Shown: positions 27,773 through 39,000 of the stretch, piece after piece
Layout of the letters: every line of letters begins with the position of its first letter
Numbering within the stretch: position 1 is the first letter of the stretch
Origin: Floccularia luteovirens
Lineage: Eukaryota > Basidiomycota > Agaricomycetes > Agaricales > Squamanitaceae
Assembly (NCBI GenBank): GCA_009739215.1
Contig: VSJF01000006.1
Coordinates: 372,001-436,000 of the forward strand
Direction: 5' to 3'
Length of the DNA: 64,000 nucleotides
Program-made: the position numbers and the translations under genes
The notes under the pieces: model-generated
What the model was told of the DNA's origin: nothing
Databases searched by the model: none
Seen by the model: the letters and a program-made list of their open reading frames with translations, nothing else

Positions 27773-29330
27773 TCAAGTAATTTGTTGTGTTGGAGGGGGA
27801 AAGTGTGGTTTCCAATACCATGACCGGTTCATGTCTCTTTCCTTTTGCCAATGGACGATATCCGCGAATCTGATATAATCGAGATTTGGAAACCTGGCGG
27901 TTATATTAGGAATTTGGTCACACTGCAATTTTAGTTCCATTGACAAATCCGTGTCCTCTGGTCTCCTCACAGCGAGTGTGAGCGACTGCAAAGAAGGCAT
28001 TGGATGGCCATGAGAAACCTCGTTCATCAACTATGCAGTCAAACAATAATCAGTTTTCTGTTAAGTTATATGCATAGTGAGCTTACCCGCACAAAATTTT
28101 CGTTATCTACAATTCCACTGGGTCCGACAAAATGATTCTTACAGTTGATTGTAACTGTATGCACATGATTAAGATGCTTTCCAAAGTCATGGATGAAGAA
28201 CAGCTCGACAGGAATGGTTAAACATCGTAGAGTATTAGATGGGCGGGTTAACAATGCTGATATCCCATTGATAGACGGTGATGAATAATCAAGGTCATTC
28301 TGATCTTTGTAATTTCCATTGAGCGTAAGGTGTTCTATGGGGCGGCCGGTGACAAGTTGTGTTGCAATATGAGGAGGGCAAACTAAGTATTTGAGCTTAG
28401 GTACGATTGAGTCAGGAATTATGGTCCCTACGGGAGGGTCTGATGAAGTGAGGGGAGGTAACACGAGCTTGGTCAATGACGGTGTTATCATAAGAATCTT
28501 ATGCAGCAGTGTAGGATCATCAAGAATAGGCAGATGTAATTCTTCCAAAGGGGTAGGATTATCTTGATTGGCGAGAGTAACATAAAAATGCCAAGAATCG
28601 GCCCGTAGAAACTTGAGATGAGCAAAGCTTATTGCATCGGCCAGAGAAATGGCGTTTGTGTTTGGGTCATCCTTAGAAATGAATTTGAAGGATGTCAACT
28701 TGAGGATGTTCATCCTAGAGAATTCGGAAGTTTTGAGAAAATCTGAGAATCTGCAGTTCTCCACTGATAAATCCGTTAATTGCTGTAAACAACACATTGT
28801 CTTTACAATGCGTTTGTTGATCTCGACCTGATATAGCGAAAGCCTTGTGATATTTAACATGTGTGGAAGCGCCTTGAGGTATAAGTCTAGAAACCCATTT
28901 ATATACCACTGTGTGGCTGAGCGGAAACTCTGTAGGGAACAATGTTTAACGCTAAGAGCCAGAGCAATAGCAAGCTTCTCCCCCCTAACAATTTCCCTGC
29001 AGAACCTGACATAGCGGAATCCTTTTTTTGATTTTGATGATGAATCTCCAGAAAAAGTCACAGACTTGAAGATACGTGGCAGAGCAAGGGCGCAAAAGAA
29101 GTGACAAACGAGAGCAAGGTTGGATAATGTCCTCTCATATTCTGAGCTGTCCGAATCTGCCGTACAATGTTCTTCTAAATCATCAAATATCTTGACGTAT
29201 ACCTCATTGGGTAATGGAGGAAGTAGTTTTATGCCATCTCGACAGATAGGACCTGCAGTACGGTTAGTTTGCATTATTACTAAACTCCATGGATTATGTT
29301 ATGGTACGTACTTGTCCAGGTTAGAGACAT
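27773..29330 (-). CDS. F-box-like protein with leucine-rich C-terminal region
   Basis: Such proteins are common expanded families in Agaricomycetes and probably act as substrate receptors of SCF ubiquitin ligases. After MSLTWTS and PICRDGIKL the protein shows LLPPLPNEVYVKIFDDLEEH, the start of an F-box helix, followed by LSNLALVCHFFCALALPRIFKSVTF. The rest is a leucine-rich pattern (MLNITRLSLYQVEI, LKFLRADSW, LEELHLPILDD, LTKLVLPPL, IEHLTLNGN). Three exons join in frame: the start at 29330-29328, a long central exon, and a last exon joined at NFVR-LMNEVSHG. The end is WKPHFPPPTQQIT. Length is near 485 residues. A degenerate copy of its 3' end lies just downstream. Confidence 0.78.
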
Positions 29331-30309
29331 TTTTCAGTTAGGCGTTTTACAACGGGTTGGTCCATTTACTGAATGGCGTACTAAGCACAGTAGCTTGAAT
29401 TGACGTATGTAGTGTAATTGCAACTACTCTCGTAGTTCTGCTTGATGTCGAACAAAGGATTGTAATATTTTGTGGCAGAAAAAGTAAGTTAATTTCTTTA
29501 AAAAATTAAATTACATAAATGTTACCTGCTCACGTGAAATGCTAACTTGAAGCATGTATTTCTTTTACGACGTCCGCTGCTAGTTACATACTATCACAGT
29601 TTTGAGATTTTGAGACGTCAGCTTGCCATATACATAAGTCCTCAAGGCCTCAAGCTTCAAGCGTCGTGCCTAAGTCAGTCACCTACTTCCATCTTTGTGC
29701 ATTCTAATGAGTGTCTAGGTATGAGTAAGTTGTTACCTGAGCAACATCCACCCACCCTTGCTCTAGACGCATCTGCCGTACAATGCCTGTCGTTATGAAT
29801 ATATATAGCTATACTGACATGTAGAAGTGGAGCAAACCTCTATGATACCAGCATCGGGCTAGCAAGGATACTAGATGAAACCCATCAAAGCTATACTATA
29901 TCCTTAGACCCCAGGCCTCCGCCAGTACCGAAATGCAAAGCAGCTATTATTCATCTGCGATCTGCAATCAATAACTCTTCAGTTCCTTTTCTGGCCATAC
30001 ATTGTTGCAAATTTTCTCTTGACACACACAGAACATAAGCTTAAGGAGAATTTAAGAGTTGCATAGGAATGCGGTTTGTCGACCTGGTAAGCTTTGAAGA
30101 GATGGAAACCACGATACAAATCATCCAGAAAAGTACTCGCTGGCTAAAAATAAGAACAAGCATAGATTCACGTTATGTGCAGTAAAAAATTACACAGCTT
30201 TCGCACACTCGTGTGTACAAAAGAGTCAAATCAATCATGATAAAGACTATAAATTAATATTCAATAACTCACTACTCAATTCCAGCGAGGCTCGGCTTTT
30301 AAAAAATAA
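29331..30309. promoter_or_regulatory. Divergent promoter region between F-box and Lyc1 genes
   Basis: The two flanking genes start in opposite directions from this 980 bp stretch. No TATA box near either start is obvious, and no further gene is seen. Confidence 0.4.
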
Positions 30310-31636
30310 ATGCTATCATTGTTATCACTATATCCAGCCAGCCCAGCCCAGATTGAAGAATCACGCCGACGGACGTATAAAGAATGGGGAAGAGGCATGA
30401 CTGAAGAAGAATATCTGGAACGAGATAGAATCAATGACCAATCTGAATGTGCGCGGGATGGAAAATTAATCACTTGGTAAGTCGTGAAGTTCAGAAACTA
30501 TGGTGAGGGCGAAGTTGGATTGGATATCCTTTTTTTGGTGGTTAGGGTACTGGCTCCTAGAAACGCACCTGAATCCCTTGACTTCTTTTGTTCCTGTGAG
30601 ACGTAAGTGTAAATCCAGCTTCAGATATGTCGGTGCCCAAAAATCTGATGTAAATTGCAGGTATCGCAGACATGGAATAATAATCAGACGGACTAATCCA
30701 AGTTCCGGGTGTGAAGACGCATTTGGATATGGAGTTGCCTGTGTCTTCACTTCACCTATTTACCGACACAAAGGTTATGCAAGGCATATGTTGAGGCTAC
30801 TGCAGTGGGTCCTGGCGCCCGAGGAAGTTTTGCCCAAGATATTTCCAGAAGAGTGGGGGAAGCCACCCACAAGAGTGGCAGGTGTTGGTAATGCATGTTT
30901 TTCAGCACTTTGGAGCGCCGTCGGTTTGGATTTTTATCGTCAGTGTGGACTATTGCCCGATAGCAATGATGGTTGGGTTGTGGACAAACCAATATCAACG
31001 ACTTGGGATGTGTTAGGATTCACTGGCGACCTGGGTCATCGCCCTGAGAGCAGCTGGGTTTGGTTAGATGAACTTACTATCAAAGAATCCTGGAAACTAG
31101 AGACAGAGATGATGAGAGGAGACCTTGCAAAAAATGATGACGCAGGCCTTCCAACGCAATATGTCGTCGGTTTTTCATTTTTGCCGCATCAGGGAGTGGC
31201 GGATTTCCAGTATTGTAGGACTCGGTTCTTTTGGGAAAAGTTAGATCCTCGCCCGTCATATTGGGGTATCATCTCTGCGAACAGCAGTGACATTTTTGTG
31301 TCCTGGACCATCAAGTTCGAAACGCTTCTGATTACACGCTTAAGAGCCAGCCCAGACAAATTTGAGCTTCTTCTGATAGAGGTTATGATTTTCGCAAGGC
31401 AGCATTCGGTGGAAAAGGTAGAGGTCTGGAACTTGGACTCCAATTTACATTCGATTGCACAGAAGTTAGGAGGCAAAACTTTTAAACGGACAGGAAGTTT
31501 GCCTGCTTTTAAGTGGTATGGGCAAGAAAGTGCTGAGAAGGTCCAGTGGATGTTCAATGAGAGGTAAGAATTTGTGTACGGCATCTTACAATGATTACTT
31601 ATACGATGTACATGGTTCAGATTCTGTTGGTGTTGA
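30310..31636 (+). CDS. LYC1: Lyc1-type lysine N-acetyltransferase (GNAT fold)
   Basis: Yarrowia Lyc1 acetylates lysine at the epsilon amino group in lysine breakdown, which is the basis for the name. The protein starts MLSLLSLYPASPAQIEESR and WGRGMTEEEYLERDRIN, and has ITWVLAPR. The GNAT acetyl-CoA region is VACVFTSPIYRHKGYARHMLRLL (RxxGxA-like). It continues CGLLPDSNDGWVV and ends KWYGQESAEKVQWMFNER. Four exons join in frame. The last intron (GTAAGA to GGTTCAG) adds a 16-nt final exon encoding FCWC, matching the typical family C-terminus. Without that intron the frame would stop two codons earlier. Length is near 395 residues. A broken second copy of its middle part lies near 35.6 kb. Confidence 0.82.
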
Positions 31637-31948
31637 CAGATATTAATATATTAATCTTTGAATAGCGCTATGTATAAATAGCACATTTTTGCAAGTTCTA
31701 CTCAGAAAAAAATTTGATGTATGGCACTTAAGAACGGCGTATATGGTTACTAGTTGGGAGGTCACGTACTACTACATAATGTAGGGATGGTAGGCGTTGA
31801 GATTTTTTTTTGATAATTGGCTGCGGGAAGTGATACGCGTCGAGTATGTGTCATGTCAGTGCGTAACTGAATATTCATTTACCACGAAGGAACCGCGCGA
31901 GTATAGTTTGAACTAACTTTCTAACTTGAATGCACCCATCTAGAATGT
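31637..31948. other. 3' flank of Lyc1, no gene recognised
   Basis: AT-rich spacer between the Lyc1 stop and the leucine-rich relic. Nothing further is seen. Confidence 0.4.
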
Positions 31949-32480
31949 TTGCGTATCAATGTTGACCCGATGCTTAGGAAAGAGGTCGATGACGCCCAAA
32001 ACTTGGATTCAATCCTAATATTCCCTATCCAATTATTCAAATCCGGGGCTTCTCGTCTGGCCTTCAAAAACAAGGCTTTGAATTGTTCTCCAATAGGAAA
32101 CGTTACGACACTTCATGTACACAGGATGTACTACAGCGATCTGACCGTAGCGTACATGTCGAAAATTGTGTACAAGACTCCATCGTTGGTTGGAGAATTT
32201 ATCCATGAATCTTAGTCATATGAACATGCGTAGATGGCCTCGGGTCATCACAGGTCCAATCATTGAAATGAGCTCTCTGCGCTCTCTCCTACTCTTTAAT
32301 GTCGATCAACTGTTCAAGATATTGGATTCCAGTCGACGATCTGCCAGTAAACCTGTCCAGGAATTACTTTTGGATGGAAATCTTCTACAAGCGATTGAAA
32401 GCATGGCTAGCCCTAAATACAGGATCATGGAGCTTCTAAGAATGGAAGAGTTGGGTATTGAAAACTATAAGGAGTCATGA
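31949..32480 (+). pseudogene. Leucine-rich F-box-family relic with internal frameshift
   Basis: Two frames carry one leucine-rich product. The first part reads IGNVTTLHVHRMYYSDLTV and YMSKIVYKTPSLV. The second reads MNMRRWPRVITGPIIEMSSLRSLLLF and PVQELLLDGNLLQAI. The switch lies near 32190-32210, and no splice sites restore it. The left end lacks a start codon and an F-box. The pattern resembles the C-terminal half of the fungal F-box/LRR proteins like the one at 27.8-29.3 kb. Relation to that gene is an inference. Confidence 0.5.
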
Positions 32481-33024
32481 CGGGTTATGTCGCACCAGCA
32501 TACTACAAATCGTATTTGAAGGTTCCTGTCCTCGGTATCGTGCGTGTGCTACAGCTTCAGCTATCTTCTAATGTAGTGTTTCCAGTCTGAGTATCATGTA
32601 TGAAGGCTATTAATTTGGACATTCTTTGTTCAAAACTGCCAGAAAACGAAAAAATTGTGACATAATCACGTGACATGAAGTCGAGCATGACACTTCGTGT
32701 TCTTGTCTTAGTATAGTTATTCTGTATTCCATGGTATGTTTTTTGTTATCTTATCAGAAAAGCCGTCCCATCACAAAACAAACACCAGAAGAACCAATCG
32801 AATGACCATAGAAATTTCAGTTCGGACCGCCGTAAATATTTCATGGCATACCACTTCAGGATGAAACAAGTTAAGAATCATCCAATTCCACCACTCAGTG
32901 TGGCTAATTGGGTATTTATTATAATATTTGTGTGGAGTTCCTACATCAGTTAAAAAGGTAGTTATATAGGTTCAGAAACAGATCATTTACTACAAATGGG
33001 ACGTTGCAAAGTATTCTCCTGAGA
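32481..33024. other. Intergenic, no gene recognised
   Basis: Spacer holding the 3' flank of the P450 gene. I see no coding or structural feature. Confidence 0.4.
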
Positions 33025-34958
33025 TCAATGTTTCCTAGATCGGATTAAAACTGCTCCTTTTTGACTTGGTATACGTACTGCTCCGAACACGATGTCGGCA
33101 GGTCTCTGCTTCCCATCCTCAAGTTTCACATCATAAAATGTGAACAAATGGGCGAGCATCAATTTGATACTGCTCAGCGCATAATGCCTACCAGGGCAAA
33201 TATGCTTTCCGGTACCAAAGGATACAAGAACTGCCTCATTTGTGCGTGTATTGATTCCTTCAATTTCATTGGCTTTCACAAAACGGAATGGATCGAATTG
33301 GTTTGGATTTGCAAAGGAGGCATTGTCATGGTGCCTACCCGAGGCTGATATGCCTATTACAGAACCTTTAGGTACAAAGGTCCCATCTCTGAAAGTGTGA
33401 TCCTGCATGACTTTGCGCGATGCAATTACTGGGAAATTTCAGAGCGAGCAACTTCATCTGAATAAGAAAGGCGTACAAGTCGACATCGGATGCAATCTTT
33501 GGGACTCCTTAATAGTGCTGTCCAACATTTTCATCTTGTTCAGGGCGTTTTTTGACCACCCTTCCGCTGTGATTGCTGTTTCAATCTCATCTCGAAGCGG
33601 CTGGATGTATTCAGGATGTGCAGCCATATCGAATAATACTTGAGCGAATGTCTTGCTATCTAGTTAGTACTTCTGATATTTAAATACCAGGCAATCTTGT
33701 TTACTTACGAGTGTAGTGGTATGAATAGCAGCAAAGTTCATCGCCAGTATCATGGAAGTGAGATTATCTGTAGTTTTCTCAGCTTCACCAGCTTGGTCCA
33801 TAAGCCACGATAAGAAGTCTGACTAAACCCTTGTAAGTATCTAGTTATACACAACGTTAACAAGCCTACTTTCGTATTTTTGCGTCTTTCATCTATGACA
33901 GGTTCCAAAAACTTCTTCGCTTGACGTATACGAGTTGGAAGTTTTGATAGCATCTTTGCTGCAATCCTGGAGGGCGGTTGATGGAGAATGATGTGATGGG
34001 GTGGAAAATCTTACGGCTTTAGGAAAGACGGTAATAGCCCGACAAGATACACAACTTGCATGACATCGATGGCGAAATTTGTTCCAATATCCAGAAATTC
34101 AGGGTTCCGACCTTTCAGATTAGAAAAATCAGCATACATACGGTTATTCGATCAGATAAAATGAATCACACAAGGGAAGACCGACGAATGTACGGTTTGA
34201 TGTCCTGGCTATTATTTTGATGAAAGAGTCCATGACCGGATATTTTACCCATTCTAACATGGCATGCCAATTGGGCTAAGGTGTTACCTAAAATGAACAC
34301 TGCATACCTGAACTGGGCGGTATATTATCTTGGAAAGCCGCTATAACTTCATTTTGAAGAGATGGGATCATGTTGGCGATACTACGGGTAAGTTGATTTC
34401 GCACAATGGGAATATGGTACGGATTTTCGCTGATGTTTTGGCCCATTGTGTACTTGACCAGCATGATCTTATTGGTGTCATAGGGTTAGTAGCAATAAGC
34501 AAATCCTCAATGTTATAATCACCTCTTCTAAAGCGTCATTGAAAGACAGCACGTTCTCTGGTAGCTTTCGCATCTCTTCACTTATGGATTGATTGTTCGC
34601 GACAAGGTACCACCCATTATATAGAGGTACCTTAACGATGGAACTTTTGTACTGAGGGTCCATGGATACGGATTATCATCAACGACAAATGGTTATGGTT
34701 TGGTTTTACCTGACTGCCAACATCCAGCAAGATATTGTGCGAATGGAAGAAAAACTTGATAGCACTGATGTATGACAGAATTGGATTATCATATCCGACA
34801 GCTGGGATATGGCTCAACTGTGGTGGAAGATTGTCAAAAACACCTCCCGAAAATGAGTTTAAACCCACTTTTCGACTTTCAGAGAAATGATATGCTACAA
34901 TCGCAAGGGATAGAAAACCAACTCCATAAAGATAGATCTCTTCGAGGGTTGGTGTCAT
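33025..34958 (-). CDS. Cytochrome P450 monooxygenase
   Basis: The protein is a heme monooxygenase, probably ER-anchored by the N-terminal hydrophobic segment [17 protein letters not shown]. Diagnostic motifs, in order, are the I-helix NFAAIHTTT (AxxxxT), the K-helix KESQRLHP (ExxR) and the heme loop [11 protein letters not shown], with the cysteine ligand in FxxGxxxCxG form. Also seen are PNQFDPFRF (the PERF-like region) and the early [13 protein letters not shown]. About seven exons join in frame. For example, [13 protein letters not shown] is restored by an intron with donor GTACGC. Length is near 500 residues. The early region resembles fungal ent-kaurene-oxidase-like P450s, but I would not assign a family or substrate. 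It sits between the intact Lyc1 gene and its broken copy. Confidence 0.86.
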
Positions 34959-35593
34959 ACGAGAGAACTCGGGAACGCTACTCCAGGAAAGTGGTATAGT
35001 TAGACAAAGAGCTGGAAGAGTCGTTAGGAGTTTAAAGTAGCACGGTCATCCATAAATCGGGCCCCACGGAGAAAGCTGGTTTAATAATAGTTGAAACATA
35101 TGCTAGTGGTCATTGAGGGGGGGACAGATTCTATAGGGAAGTAGCAAAATCTTTGGTGAGTACGAGTTGCTATACTGACTCAACCCTTCATTTCACCATT
35201 TAGATGACATACACGAGCCTTCTGTGTTATACATGATTTGTCAATTCCTGTAATTACAACCAAGTTAGTGTTCTACGACGGAACGCAGCGGATTTATAGC
35301 AGGAAGTCTTCGTGGGAGCGGGTGGTGTGGCAGCGGCGTTCACGTGGCCACATTTTCTTCTCACCTTTGTCGTTTGCGATGGTATTGTTCTTTTACCCGC
35401 TCGACCGGCTCCCTGGAGAGCCTGCAACACTCGGAGGCTCATTCCATTGGCCGGACTGACGCCCCTTTGGTTTGTAATAGGCATCCCATCTAACCTCCCT
35501 AAATTTGGCGAAACCCTCCGGATTTCAGTTTTTTTTCTCAATAAAATGGCTGAAATATACATACATAGGATTTGCTAGTTATACGTTTTCAGT
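34959..35593. other. P450 upstream region with a GC-rich island
   Basis: The first part should hold the P450 promoter. From about 35310 to 35520 the base composition is richer in G+C than the surroundings, with open frames on both strands, but no recognisable protein or splice pattern. It could be a fragment of a mobile element. I cannot name it. Confidence 0.35.
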
Positions 35594-35860
35594 CTCGTTG
35601 GTTAAATGAACTTACTATCAGAAATCCCGGAAAATTAGGCCATACAAAAAGGCCTTCCAGCACCATGTATAATATATTGTTGGCTTTTCAGTTTTACCAC
35701 GTCTGTGAGCGCGACAAATTTCCAGCATTGTAAGACTCGGTTCTTTTAGGAAAAGTTAGGCCCTCGTCCGTTATTTTGGGGTATCCATATAACTTGCATC
35801 CTGGACTTTCAAGTTCGAGACGCTTCTGAATACATGCTTAAGAACCGACCTTGAGGGTCG
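35594..35860 (+). pseudogene. LYC1: Decayed partial copy of the Lyc1 gene
   Basis: The stretch matches the middle of the intact Lyc1 gene (about 31058-31360) in the same orientation. Matching blocks include GGTTAAATGAACTTACTATC versus GGTTAGATGAACTTACTATC, AGACTCGGTTCTTTTAGGAA versus GGACTCGGTTCTTTTGGGAA, TATTTTGGGGTATC versus TATTGGGGTATC, and GACGCTTCTGAATACATGCTTAAGA versus the intact sequence. Several gaps and a TAG in place of TGG (Trp) break the frame. Flanking exons are absent. Confidence 0.75.
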
Positions 35861-36018
35861 TTGAAAAATATGCTTTTGAATAAATGTAGATAGTAAAAGT
35901 TGTGACAGACATCACATGACAAAGATGCATCGTGTGACAATTCGTGTTCTGTGCTTGCAGTGATCCTGCCTTCCAACTCATGGTTTGAACGTCTATTTCC
36001 CAATACCTTTCATAGTTT

Positions 36019-39000
36019 ATGGATCTCAATGAAATTGTGGAAACGTCAGATGTAGAAGAACTTGAAGAAATCCAGGTCCAAAAAAGCAAGAATGTACAAT
36101 TGGCACGTCAGGATGTTTTACATGATTGTCATTCCACCATTAGCTTTTCACCCAGAAAACGCATCAAGGTGTGTTTTTTTGTCATTTTACCGGAAAAACA
36201 GTTTCAAGTAGTCAATAGCTTCATCACCTATATACAGAGCATGTACATTCCCCTTCTTCTGTCGGTTCCCTACTTTCCGTTGCCAGTACTCCAAGGAGAT
36301 CTGAATCATCAATAGAGACCCTAGACCAATCTCCACCTGGCTTGTCTTCTGTGCACCCACATAAACCGCATAATGAAGTGGTGGAAGAGATTGGGTCATT
36401 TGAGGACATTTTTGGCACACAAAACTCGCAAGATCCTTTATTACTTCACGCTCCTTATGACGAGCTGCGACTTCCGAAGTGCTCGCATTCTAGCTTAACA
36501 CCTCGAGATATTTCTTCACAGCACTCCACACAACACCAAGAAATGTCGCCTCTTTCGCAGCGTCCTCTTGATGTAGTTTTTAGGAGTGCATCACGACGTT
36601 CAGCCTCGGTTGATCCGCTAACCTTGTGTGTGTCGGAAATGGACACTTCCAGAAATACAACCCCACCCCCAGCGAGAGAAACAATAAGCCCCGAAGCTTC
36701 GGATGATAATATGAAGAGTTTATTCGGTTCCTCACCTTCGAAGTATCCTTCCACATCCAATACCTGTTCACCACCTCTTATACATCACAACACTATCACT
36801 GACGAAGAATTATCACCCACGACGACTCCCACCCGGCCCTTATCACCTATGTCCACACTGTCTCCTGATAATTCTGCTTCTGACATGCGGCAAGTTGCCC
36901 CTCAGGATTATCAAATATCGCCACCAGGGTTAGCACAAAGAACAGAGGAAGGTAGCCGGTATTCGCTTCGTCAGCGACAGGCAGTCCAACTTGCTCCATA
37001 CTCTGTTGATAAGCTTAACTACCGCAGGGCATTGGTATCTATTCCTGACGCTATCATCAAAATCCGGAGCCCGAGGCATCACCAACACCGTTCTACTGGT
37101 AATAGTTATGAAGAAGACGAGGAAACACAAGGTACATATGTTTATGATGCAGAAGATGAAGACGAAGACGGCAGCTGGGAGGCGCGAGAGAGGAGGCGCC
37201 TACGGATTGAAGGGAGGGCTGAAGCCCATCGGAGTCCCGAAAGGAGTCCAATGGTAGGGAATGACCGACCTGAGGAGAACCGGGTCATTTCAGAAGTTTT
37301 ACAAGATCTTCCAAGCGATGACGAGGAGACGAGGAGACAAATAGCTGCCTTGTCCAAAGAAGCGAGGAAGTCAGTGAGGGAACAGGAACGAAAAGCTAAA
37401 GAAGAGGCCAGAAAAGAGGCCGAGAGGAAAAGAAAAGAGAAAAAGGATAACGCAAAGCTAAAGGCAAGGAGGTTTCCAGAGCTATCAAAAAGAATTGAAG
37501 GAGTCGGTTTAAATGGCCAAGTACATGATGTATGCTTATTTTTGTCTAATATCCTCATTTCCTTGCACTGATTACTGAATAGGACTCTTCATCTGAAAAC
37601 GGCCTCCAGCAAAACCGTGTCCAATCCTCTCCTAATATTCGTCAGGCGAGCATAGAATCCCAGGACGTCGCCAGGGAACTGACTGGCCAAGACGAGGTCG
37701 GGGATGTCCGTCAACATTCCATGCAAATTGATCATATAGCAGAAACGGAAGGGCAACCAATGATTGATAATACCGACATAACACAGAATAACACCGTACC
37801 AGTAGAATCAACCGATGGTGAAACTGACGAAGGAACATATCCCACATACGAGGAACATAACGAAATATCGCCTCCCGTTTCTGATGAGGATGCTGTGGAT
37901 GCTCTATCAAGGAGGCAACTACGTGCTCTCCAGCACATGGTGCCGGCATTTATGGCTCAGCGGCTGGTTGGAGGCCAACAGCCCCAGTCACGAGCGAGAT
38001 CTAGACGCCGTTCCGAAAGCAACACTGAAAGCACTAGTGAGGCTGAAGAAGTTAGGGTTCTACTACCTGGACAAACTAGGGTTAGACATGCAAAAGTCAC
38101 GAACATTGCGAATATCAAGGGTGACACAGAGAGCTCCTCTGAAGAGAGGGGTTCGCCTCAGTCCAAGGATGAAACTGGCGTAGGATCGTATCAAAACAAT
38201 GCATCTCCCCCACAAGACATCGAAACCGATTCTGTAAACTTCGAACGTCGCAACAAACAAGAGCACAATGAACTTGATATTATTGAACTTAGTGACGGTG
38301 ATGAAGATGATCAAAGTTCAGAAAGCAGCGGCATAGATGATGAAGACATCCAAGCTTATTTAGGAGGCAACCAATATGTTCAGTATCCTACACGCCACCA
38401 GAGGCAACAAACTACCAGAAGTACCAGAAGGACAGAGGAAAGTCTCATAGATTGGATGCTTTCTAAATCACATACAATCGGCCCCAAAAAGAAACCCCAC
38501 AATCAGAAACCATCTGCCGCGTCGCCTTCGTCCCGCAAAAGGATTGATGTCATGACCCGTGATGGACGTCGATATGGCCGTGAACGTCAGACACTACTGA
38601 ACTTCGATAAACATGGAAAGAAGCCAAGATCTTTGGGCCCAAAATCAAATCAAGGTTCTAGTAGGACCCTGCAGCGGTCGACCTCTTCGTTCAGAAATCG
38701 TCCCAATAATGTATCCGGCTCAGACGGCTCAGACTTCGATAATCACCCACCGATAAGGATACCACAGATTATGGTAGACAATCAGGGTCATAGGAAAGAA
38801 AGCCGTAAGGCAAAGGAAAAAGCTCGCAAATCGCGAGCGAGGTTGCAAGGTCTCTATACATTCAACAATTCTAACGCGAATGCCCGAATCATATCAGGTC
38901 GGAGGAAGCAAGTCGTCACGATTGACTTGGAGGATGAGGGATTCCACCAGGCTCTTGCTCCAGTAATACAAGAGCGTATACCGGCCCAGTCTTTCTTCAA

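Noticed and set aside
36455..36760. Minus-strand frames opposite the Mus7/Mms22 coding region
   Set aside because: They lie on the antisense of a long, well-supported coding exon and have no domains.
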